Assembly: GCA_965116465.1 (NCBI GenBank)
Contig: OZ220687.1
Coordinates: forward strand, 2,294,001 to 2,358,000
Origin: VXNF01 sp965116465
Lineage (GTDB): Bacteria > Actinomycetota > Acidimicrobiia > Acidimicrobiales > CATQHL01
Length of the DNA: 64,000 bases
Direction: 5' to 3'
The notes beneath the pieces were generated by a model, which saw nothing but the letters and a program-made list of their open reading frames with translations, searched no databases and was not told where the DNA came from. The position numbers and the translations under genes are program-made. Numbering within the stretch: the stretch's first letter is position 1; every line of letters starts with the position of its first letter. Below are positions 57,895-64,000 of this stretch, piece after piece.

Positions 57895-58992
57895 ATGAGC
57901 AAACTGCGGCTCGGCGTGATCGGAGCCGGTGCCTGGAGCGTGGCGTCGCACCTGCCCCGCCTCCAGCACCACCGTGACGTGGTGGACTTCGTGGCGGTCA
58001 ACCGGCGTGATCCGGTGATGGCCGAGAGCGTGCGCTCGCGCTTCGGGTTCGCCTCGGCGCACACCGACTACACCGGTGTGCTGGACACCGAGCCCGACAT
58101 CGTGGTCGTGGCCAGCCCCGTGCGCTGGCACCACGAGCAGGCCAAGGCCGCCCTGGAGGCGGGCGCACACGTGCTTGTGGAGAAGCCGTTCACGCTGCAT
58201 CCCGACGAGGCCCGCGACCTGGTGGCGACCGCCGCAGCGGTGGACCGCCACCTGCTCGTCGCCCTCGGCTGGCACTACAAGGACATCGTCATCAGAGCCA
58301 AGGAGTTGATGGACCGCGACGGGGGAGTCGGCGAGATCGAGCACGTCTCGATCGTGATGTCCTCCACCACGCGCGAGGCGCTCGTTGGCCGGCAGCCCTC
58401 CTTCGCCGCCGACCAGACCGCCGGGGAGATCGTCAGCACCGAGCAGGTTCCCGAGTTGACGCCTCGGCCCGAAACGCTGACCGACCCGGCAATCTCCGGC
58501 GGCGGCTACGCCCAGGCGCAGCTCAGCCATGCGCTCGGCCTGGGGCTCTGGCTCACCGGGCTGCGGGGCGCCGAGGTGTTCGCCATGATGTCGTCACCGC
58601 AGGACACCGCTGTGGAGTTCCACGACAGCCTCTCGGTCCGCTTCACGAGCGGTGCCATTGGCAGCGTCTCGGGCGCCTCGGCCCACTTGGCGGTCAGCGC
58701 CGGCAAGCACTATCTGGTCGTGCAGGTCATCGGATCCGAGGGCCAGCTCACGGTTGATCTGCATCGCGAGCTGCTGACCCGCTACCGCGTCGACCAGGGT
58801 GACGTGACGGTTCCGCTTGCCGCCGATGCCGGGGCGTACGACTGTGCCGGGCCAATCGACGCCCTGGTCGCGCTGGCCGGCGGGGAGGGCGTGGAGAACA
58901 ACTCGCCCGGAGAACTCGGTGTCCGCACGGTGGAGGTTATCGAGGCCGCCTACCGCAGCGCCCGCAGCGGTCGCGTGGAGGCCGTCGCCTGA
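57895..58992 (+). CDS. Gfo/Idh/MocA family oxidoreductase
   Basis: 365-residue NAD(P)-dependent sugar or polyol dehydrogenase. The Rossmann motif is RLGVIGAGAWSVASHL. The catalytic lysine is in LVEKPFTLHPDEA, and a GWHYKDIVIRAKEL helix follows. The C-terminal sheet domain includes GGGYAQAQLSHALGLGLWL with the usual His. ATG 57895 follows a purine-rich GGAGGGCGAGAG. It belongs with the kinase and transporter genes; substrate unknown. Confidence 0.88.
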   Translation: MSKLRLGVIGAGAWSVASHLPRLQHHRDVVDFVAVNRRDPVMAESVRSRFGFASAHTDYTGVLDTEPDIVVVASPVRWHHEQAKAALEAGAHVLVEKPFTLHPDEARDLVATAAAVDRHLLVALGWHYKDIVIRAKELMDRDGGVGEIEHVSIVMSSTTREALVGRQPSFAADQTAGEIVSTEQVPELTPRPETLTDPAISGGGYAQAQLSHALGLGLWLTGLRGAEVFAMMSSPQDTAVEFHDSLSVRFTSGAIGSVSGASAHLAVSAGKHYLVVQVIGSEGQLTVDLHRELLTRYRVDQGDVTVPLAADAGAYDCAGPIDALVALAGGEGVENNSPGELGVRTVEVIEAAYRSARSGRVEAVA

Positions 58993-59095
58993 GCGCCGCG
59001 GCCTGCGGCCGGTGCCACTAGCGCCGGATTGGCCCGTTTCGTACAGTTGGGGCACCGCCCGGATCAGCCGGGTGCAAAAATCATGGGGGAGTCTC

Positions 59096-60070
59096 GTGAA
59101 GAAACTGTCGGGCCTTTTGGCCCTCACCTTGGCCGTCGTCCTGATTGCGGCCTCCTGCGGAGGCGATGACGACGAGAAGACGGTCGGTTTCGCCAACATC
59201 CTGCGGACAGGTTGCGAGTTCTGCAACGACGTCGAGAACGGCGTCACCGCCGAGACCGCGGATGCAGGTTGGGAGCTCTACGCCCTCGACCACGACCTGG
59301 ACGCCAACAAGATGCTCGCCAACGCGGACGCCATGATCACCCGCGAGGTGGACGTCTACCTGAACTTCGACGGCGGCATCACCAACTACGAGGCCACGCT
59401 GGAGAAGATGGCCGAGGCGGAGATCCCGATGATCTTCATCGACGGGCCGATCCCCGAGCCGGCCGACGACGTGTACTGGTTCGGCGCGCACGGCCAGTCG
59501 GCGGGCCAGCAGATGGGCGAGTACGCCCTCGACTACATCAACAACAACTGGGGCGGCAACGTCGACGGCATCTTCGGCATCTACCAGAGCACCTGGCCCG
59601 ACGAGACCAAGGCGCGCATGGTCGTGGCCATGGATGTGATCTCCCAGCAGTTCCCGGAGTGGACGATGGACACGATCACCCTCAACGACGTCGTGCTGGA
59701 GGGCTCGGAGACGCAGGCCGCCGCGGCCGCGTACCTGAACGCCAACCCCGACGCCAAGAATCTGCTGTTCATCGCCACCACCAACGACCTCGCGGGTGTG
59801 GCCGTGGTGGCGGCCATGGAGCAGCTCGGACGCCTCGACGCCGGTGTGGTGCTGTCCAACGGCGGCGCCTCGGACGCGCTGGCGGAGATCCGCGACCCGG
59901 ACTCGCCGTTCATCATGTCGATCGGCTACTTCCCCGACCGCTACGGCGAATTCCTGCGTCCGATCATCGCGACGATCCTCGATGGCGACACGCCCGCCCA
60001 GCGGGTGAACCACGTCACCCACGTCCCCATCGACGCCAGCAACATCGACGAGTGGTACCCCGAGGGCTGA
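59096..60070 (+). CDS. Ribose/sugar-type periplasmic-binding lipoprotein (RbsB-like)
   Basis: 324-residue type I binding protein of a CUT2 importer. Lipobox LIAASC, then a GGDDDEK spacer. Family features are the first strand VGFANILRTGCEF, NADAMITREVDVYLNFDGGI, MIFIDGPIP and LLFIATTNDLAGVAVVAA. The start is GTG 59096, with GGGGAG five bases upstream. A strong hairpin follows the gene. The matching ATPase and permease lie at 63028 and 63840. Its two internal Cys (TGCEFCND) near the pocket are unusual for a secreted protein. Confidence 0.9.
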   Translation: MKKLSGLLALTLAVVLIAASCGGDDDEKTVGFANILRTGCEFCNDVENGVTAETADAGWELYALDHDLDANKMLANADAMITREVDVYLNFDGGITNYEATLEKMAEAEIPMIFIDGPIPEPADDVYWFGAHGQSAGQQMGEYALDYINNNWGGNVDGIFGIYQSTWPDETKARMVVAMDVISQQFPEWTMDTITLNDVVLEGSETQAAAAAYLNANPDAKNLLFIATTNDLAGVAVVAAMEQLGRLDAGVVLSNGGASDALAEIRDPDSPFIMSIGYFPDRYGEFLRPIIATILDGDTPAQRVNHVTHVPIDASNIDEWYPEG

Positions 60071-60090
60071 GCCTCCTCTGAGTCCCCAGA

Positions 60091-60132
60091 CCGGGTGCGT
60101 CCGCGCCATCGCGGGCAGGCGGACGCACCCGG
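60091..60132 (+). other. Strong hairpin downstream of the rbsB-like gene
   Basis: Perfect 14-bp inverted repeat CCGGGTGCGTCCGC ... GCGGACGCACCCGG with a 14-base loop, 20 bp after the stop codon. No T-run follows. A terminator or 3'-end stabiliser that would favour the binding-protein transcript; compare the hairpin at 28791. Confidence 0.65.
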
Positions 60133-60281
60133 AGCCTCCCGGCGAGCGCACGACCCCGCCTCGGTTACTGTCGTCGCGGGACCGCGGGCGGGCCTTCGGG
60201 CACCCCGCCGGAAGCGACGAGGTTGATCCGCATGAATGGAATGACGCGGTGAGGGGCGCCGGGCGCCCGCGTGGCCCCGCC

Positions 60282-61276
60282 ATGGGGCTCATCGTCCGGA
60301 TGTTCACCGCCTCGCGCGGTCGGCCGGACGAGACCAAGCCCGATCACGCCGGTCCGGCCTGGATGAACCCGGTCTCCACGCGGGCCGAGTTCGAGGCCCG
60401 TCTCGACATCGCCGCGGAGATCGGGGCGAGGGGTATCGAAGTCACCCAGGCGGGGCAGCCGTCGGGTGTGCGGCACCTGCTCGAGAGCCCCCGCAGCCGG
60501 GCGATGTTCATTGACGCCTTCGCCGGCCGGGGCCTGGAGATCTCCGCCCTCAACTGCGCCGGCATGCCGCTGCATCCGCTTCGCGGTCCCGAGCACCGCC
60601 GGCTCATCGAAGACACGTTCCGGCTCGCCGAACTCCTCGGCGTGGAGAAGATCGTGACGATGTCGGGCACGACCGGCGACGGCGGCGGTGCATCCACCGT
60701 GAACTGGGTGTTCTATCCGTGGCCCGACGACAGCGTGGCTCTCCTGGAACGCCAGTGGTCCGAGGGAATCGCCCTCTGGGCGGACCTGGCGGGACTCGCC
60801 GAGCGTTGCGGCGTCCGCCGCATCGCCTTCGAACTGCACCCGATCCATCTCGTGTACAACGTGCCCACGCTGCTGCGAATGCGGGAGGCGGTCGGTCCCA
60901 TCATCGGTGCCAATGTCGACCCCAGCCACCTGTTCTGGCAGCAGATGGACCCGGTGCGGGTCGTCGAAGCCCTCGGCGCGGCGTCCATCACGTGCAACTC
61001 AAGGACACCGAGATGGTGCCCGAAGAACTCGCCCTCGCCGGCGTTCTGGACCAGCGCCCGTTCAGCGATCCCTCGGCGCGCGCCTGGCGCTACCGCACGA
61101 TCGGACGGGCCCACGACGCCGCCTTCTGGGGGGCACTCGTGGACGCCCTGGCGTCGGTCGGCTACGACGGGTACGTCAGCATCGAGAACGAGGACCCCTA
61201 CCAGACCTACGAGGAGGGCGTGCGCGAGGCGGGGCGCTTCCTTGCCCCGATCCTGGCCGGCGCCGCGGCGGACTGA
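60282..61276 (+). pseudogene. Sugar phosphate isomerase/epimerase with a single frameshift
   Basis: TIM-barrel protein of the xylose isomerase-like/IolE family. The first part reads RLDIAAEIGARGIEVTQAG, IAFELHPIHLVYNV (metal Glu) and GANVDPSHLFWQQ. At about 60975-60990 the frame changes: the continuing HVQLKDTEM and YVSIENEDPYQTYEEG (His, Lys-Asp and Glu of the active site) are in the next frame to the TGA at 61276. One extra base, for example GCGG for GCG before GTCCATCAC, would restore it. As given, the first frame reads through into the next gene and makes a false 700-residue fusion. Sequencing error or real inactivation cannot be separated here. Confidence 0.8.
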
Positions 61277-61283
61277 GGCGGCC

Positions 61284-62417
61284 ATGGCACCGCAGATCGA
61301 CCTGAGTTCGGACATCCCCCCGGTCGACCTGGGTCCCGTGGCGGCCCTGGATCTCGTGCCGCCGCCGTTGCGGCAGGAGATTCCCCGCGACCTCCGGATC
61401 GGCCTCGTGGGGGCCGGTCGCATCGTGCACAGCGGCGTGATGCCCGCCTACCGCGCCGCCGGGCTCCAACCCGTTGCCGCCTGCGACCCCGACCCTGTGG
61501 CCGCCAGGGCGATCCGCGACAGATGGGGCGTGGAGCACATCTTCGACGACTACCGGTCGATGATCGACGCCGTCGACCTGGACCTGCTCGACATCAACAT
61601 CCGCTGGGACGTGGGGCTCTCACCCTTGCGCGTCGAGGTGGTGGCCGAGGCCGCCAGGCGCGGCATCGGTGTCATCCTCGCCAAGCCTGTTGCCGAGACG
61701 TGGCAGCAGTGCCAGGACATCGTCGGGCATGCACGTGAGGGCGGCATCACGTTCGGGGTGGACTTCAACACCCGCTACGCCCCGGCCTTCTACGGCTGCC
61801 GCGCCCTTATCCTGGCCGGCTCGCTGGGGCCACTCATCTCGGCGGGGATCAACTACCACTCGGGCATCGGACGCCAGCACACCAACGCCTTCGACGCCGT
61901 GCACGACGTGTGCATCCACGCGGTGGACGTGCTCCAGTCGTGGTTCGGTGAGGCGCCCGAGGAGGTCTACGGCAACTGGTCGCGGCGGGTGGACGGCGTG
62001 GGCTCGGTGCTCTCGGGCGTCTTCAGCTTCGCCGGCGGCGCCAACGCCACGCTCCTGTACGACTTCGCCACCCGTCACCGGCGGCGTTTCGAGATGTTCG
62101 CCGTGGGCGAGCGGGCGGGTGTCGACGGCATCCAGGATCAGGAGCTTCCCGGTCCGGCCCGGCTGGTGCGGGCCGAGTTGCGCTACGGGCCCCACGAGCC
62201 GCGGGGCTCCGCGCTGGAGTTGCCGCTGCAGTACACGCTGTCGCCGGACTCGTATCTGGCGACGCGCGCCGACGTGCTGCAGTGCATCGCCGGTGGCGGC
62301 GAGCCCTGGGCCAGCGGCACGGACATCCTGCGCAGCATGAGCACGCTGTTCGCGCTCAAGGAGTCGATTCGCAGCGGGCAGCCGGTGCGACCGTCGCTCG
62401 ACCCGGAGGAATCATGA
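61284..62417 (+). CDS. Gfo/Idh/MocA family oxidoreductase
   Basis: 377-residue dehydrogenase, second of its family in the cluster. After a 35-residue leader the Rossmann motif is RIGLVGAGRIVHSGVMPAY. The catalytic lysine is in VILAKPVAETWQQC, where LAKPV replaces the common EKPL. It continues with FGVDFNTRYAPAF and a VHDVCIHAVDVLQSWFG helix with the catalytic-type His. ATG 61284 lies seven bases after the isomerase stop. Its TGA overlaps the next ATG. The long open frame upstream belongs to the frameshifted isomerase. Confidence 0.86.
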   Translation: MAPQIDLSSDIPPVDLGPVAALDLVPPPLRQEIPRDLRIGLVGAGRIVHSGVMPAYRAAGLQPVAACDPDPVAARAIRDRWGVEHIFDDYRSMIDAVDLDLLDINIRWDVGLSPLRVEVVAEAARRGIGVILAKPVAETWQQCQDIVGHAREGGITFGVDFNTRYAPAFYGCRALILAGSLGPLISAGINYHSGIGRQHTNAFDAVHDVCIHAVDVLQSWFGEAPEEVYGNWSRRVDGVGSVLSGVFSFAGGANATLLYDFATRHRRRFEMFAVGERAGVDGIQDQELPGPARLVRAELRYGPHEPRGSALELPLQYTLSPDSYLATRADVLQCIAGGGEPWASGTDILRSMSTLFALKESIRSGQPVRPSLDPEES

Positions 62418-63031
62418 GCACCGATCCCGTCGGCGTTCGCCGCCTGGCGGTGGAGCACCTCGACCGGGCCGCCTTCGAGCCCTTCGGGGCGGTCATCGCG
62501 CCCGAGACGGCCGACTCTCCGAACCTCAACAGGGCAGCCAACAACCTGGGCTACCTCTGGGTCCAGAAGGAGTTGGAGTTCCCCGGCAGGGCGTACATGT
62601 GCTCGCTGCGGTACTACTACCGCGGCAACCGCTGCGAGTTCGTCCAGAAGCACCCGGCGAGCACCATCACGCTCATCACGCTCGGCATGCATCCGGCCGC
62701 CCTCGTGGTCGTGCCCGACGTCGACGGCCGTCCCGACGTCGACGCGGCCCGTGCGTTCCTGGTCAGCGGCGGGACCGGGGTGGTGATAAATCGCGGCACC
62801 TGGGTGCGCTATGCCTACCCGCTCGGCGCCTACGCGGACTTCGCGTACGTCACCCAGCGGGTCGACCCTGCGACCGCCAACACCACCGACGACGTCGTGC
62901 GCGTCAACCTCGACAGCGAACTGGGATTCGTCTTCGACCTGGAGTTCGCCCCGCCGGCAGGTGACGGTTACGAGATCGGACCGAGCGGGGCGGTCGCTGC
63001 CGGCCCGCCCCACAACCCACCGGGAGAGTGA
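62414..63031 (+). CDS. Ureidoglycolate lyase (AllA)-like protein
   Basis: 205-residue cupin-like protein of the ureidoglycolate lyase family. Motifs are FEPFGAVIAPE, FVQKHPASTITLITLGMHP and FLVSGGTGVVINRGTWVRY. In purine breakdown AllA splits ureidoglycolate to glyoxylate and urea. Here it sits in a sugar/polyol cluster without other purine genes, so it may act on a different 2-hydroxy compound (inference). ATG overlaps the dehydrogenase stop (ATGA), and its own stop overlaps the ATPase GTG. Confidence 0.78.
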   Translation: MSTDPVGVRRLAVEHLDRAAFEPFGAVIAPETADSPNLNRAANNLGYLWVQKELEFPGRAYMCSLRYYYRGNRCEFVQKHPASTITLITLGMHPAALVVVPDVDGRPDVDAARAFLVSGGTGVVINRGTWVRYAYPLGAYADFAYVTQRVDPATANTTDDVVRVNLDSELGFVFDLEFAPPAGDGYEIGPSGAVAAGPPHNPPGE

Positions 63032-63843
63032 TTCGAGTGAACGAACACGCAAACTCGAACGGCAACGGCTCGGAAGGCGCGCCGCTGCTGCAGCTGCGGG
63101 GGATATGCCGGAGCTTCGGCCACGTCCGGGCGGTGCACGAGGTGGACGTGGATCTGCACCGCAACGAGATCCTCGGGATCGTCGGCGACAACGGCGCCGG
63201 CAAGTCCACGCTCATGAAGATCATCGCCGGCACCGTGAGTCCCGACAGCGGCCGGATCCTGATGAACGGCGAGCCCGTCGAGATCGCCACCGCCCAGGAC
63301 TCCCGCCGCCTCGGGATCGAGATGATCTACCAGGACCTGGCGCTCTTCGACAATCTGGACGTGGCCGCCAACGTCTTCATCGGGCGCGAGCCCACCCGGG
63401 GGATGCCGAGCCTGCTGGGCTTCCTGGAACGGCGCCGCATGCACCGCGAGGCCGCCGCCCTGCTGGAGCGGTTGAACATCATGATCGGGTCCACGAGGCT
63501 TCCGGTCGGCGTCCTCTCGGGCGGCCAGCGGCAGATGGTGGCCATCGCCCGGGCGGTTGCGTTCGAGGAGAACAACCACGTCCTGCTGATGGACGAGCCG
63601 TCTGCGGCGCTCGGGGCCACCGAGTCGGCCACGGTCACGGAGTTGATCCGGGACATCCGCCGCGACGGCCTGTCGATCATGATCATCAGCCACCGCATCC
63701 CCGAGGTCCTGGACCTCGCCGATCGGGTCATGGTCATGAAGCGTGGCGAGCACGTGGCGACAGTCGACGCACAGAGCACGTCGGTGGAGGAGTGCGTCAA
63801 CCTCATCGTGGCCGGTGTACCGGGGGAGACCGGGCAGGCGTGA
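63028..63843 (+). CDS. Sugar ABC transporter ATP-binding protein (RbsA/FrcA-like, single domain)
   Basis: 271-residue ATPase with one nucleotide-binding domain, half the size of RbsA but normal for FrcA-type proteins. Walker A GDNGAGKSTLMK, signature LSGGQRQMVAIAR, Walker B VLLMDEPSAALG (Gly in the D-loop, common in this branch), H-loop IIISHRIPEV (read as SIMIISHRI). GTG 63028 overlaps the AllA-like stop (GTGA); GTG 63037 is an alternative with GGGAG about ten bases upstream. Energises the importer using the binding protein at 59096. Confidence 0.88.
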   Translation: MIRVNEHANSNGNGSEGAPLLQLRGICRSFGHVRAVHEVDVDLHRNEILGIVGDNGAGKSTLMKIIAGTVSPDSGRILMNGEPVEIATAQDSRRLGIEMIYQDLALFDNLDVAANVFIGREPTRGMPSLLGFLERRRMHREAAALLERLNIMIGSTRLPVGVLSGGQRQMVAIARAVAFEENNHVLLMDEPSAALGATESATVTELIRDIRRDGLSIMIISHRIPEVLDLADRVMVMKRGEHVATVDAQSTSVEECVNLIVAGVPGETGQA

Positions 63844-64000
63844 CCGCCACCGCCACCCCGCCGGGCGCTCCGCTCGACAGCCGCGCCCAGGCGGCGGCGC
63901 GCGCCCGGCGCATCCTGCTGGGTCAGCACGTCCTGTTGCTGATCGCCCTCATCCTGCTGGGCACGTATTTCACCTCGCGCCTCGATTTCTTCCTCACCAG
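63840..64000 (+). CDS. Sugar ABC transporter permease, RbsC-like (cut by window end)
   Basis: Starts at GTG 63840, overlapping the ATPase stop. The 53 visible residues have an Ala/Arg-rich cytoplasmic start (DSRAQAAARARRILLGQH) and the first membrane helix (LLLIALILLGTYF), followed by SRLDFFLT, the pattern at the N-terminus of RbsC-type permeases. The remainder lies outside the window. Assignment relies on context plus this short stretch. Confidence 0.75.
   Translation, partial: MTATATPPGAPLDSRAQAAARARRILLGQHVLLLIALILLGTYFTSRLDFFLT

Noticed and set aside
60249..62417. A single 722-residue isomerase-dehydrogenase fusion protein
   Set aside because: The central third is a shifted-frame translation; the real C-terminus of the isomerase and a separate dehydrogenase start are both visible.

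Overview
The window is high-GC DNA with dense short-overlap operons (GTGA, ATGA and TGATG junctions), GTG and occasional TTG starts, many AAC/ASC-type lipoprotein signals and many ABC importers. This suits a high-GC actinobacterium, perhaps an uncultured Acidimicrobiia-like heterotroph; the lineage is inference from style only. No rRNA, tRNA or CRISPR array was seen, and no classical transcription factor except small antitoxin-type proteins.

Bases 1-33,200 are a catabolic and uptake region. On the minus strand lies a family-5 peptide/opine-type importer (binding protein, then DppB- and DppC-like permeases) with a HyuB-type hydantoinase gene between its subunits. Next come an aspartate dehydrogenase overlapping a NicX-like ring-cleaving dioxygenase, an amidase and an amidohydrolase. 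A DUF433/DUF5615 toxin-antitoxin pair follows. Then come a dienoyl-CoA-reductase-type flavoenzyme, a racemase-like protein lacking both catalytic cysteines, a 2-oxoacid dehydrogenase module (lipoyl protein, SDR, E1 alpha, E1 beta; no E2 seen) and an RraA-like aldolase. After these are a RidA/D-serine dehydratase pair, VapBC, an M81 peptidase and a fuconolactonase-like hydrolase. A sugar ABC importer (minus) and a complete peptide ABC importer (plus) diverge from a shared intergenic region. Their unrelated binding proteins carry the same roughly 165-residue alanine-rich heptad stalk.

Bases 33,290-55,190 are a defence island. A broken helicase fragment and a SEC-C/nuclease-like gene of lower GC precede a six-gene BREX-type cassette in type 3-like order: brxF-like, brxC/pglY, pglX, brxHII, pglZ, brxA-like. 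The BrxF-like protein has a degenerate P-loop, while the signature motifs of the other core enzymes look intact. Downstream are an AbiV-like gene, an unrecognised coiled-coil protein, a DUF4209/HEPN-like protein, a PIN toxin with an unusually large partner and a HIRAN-domain protein. Decayed, AT-rich intergenic DNA lies among them.

Bases 55,500-64,000 are a plus-strand carbohydrate/polyol cluster. It holds a class II aldolase, an FGGY kinase, two Gfo/Idh/MocA dehydrogenases, an RbsB-like binding protein, a sugar-phosphate isomerase broken by one frameshift, an AllA-like protein, and an RbsA-like ATPase followed by a truncated RbsC-like permease. A 26-bp palindromic repeat (GTCATTCC...GGAATCCA) occurs six times between genes, once inside the BREX operon.
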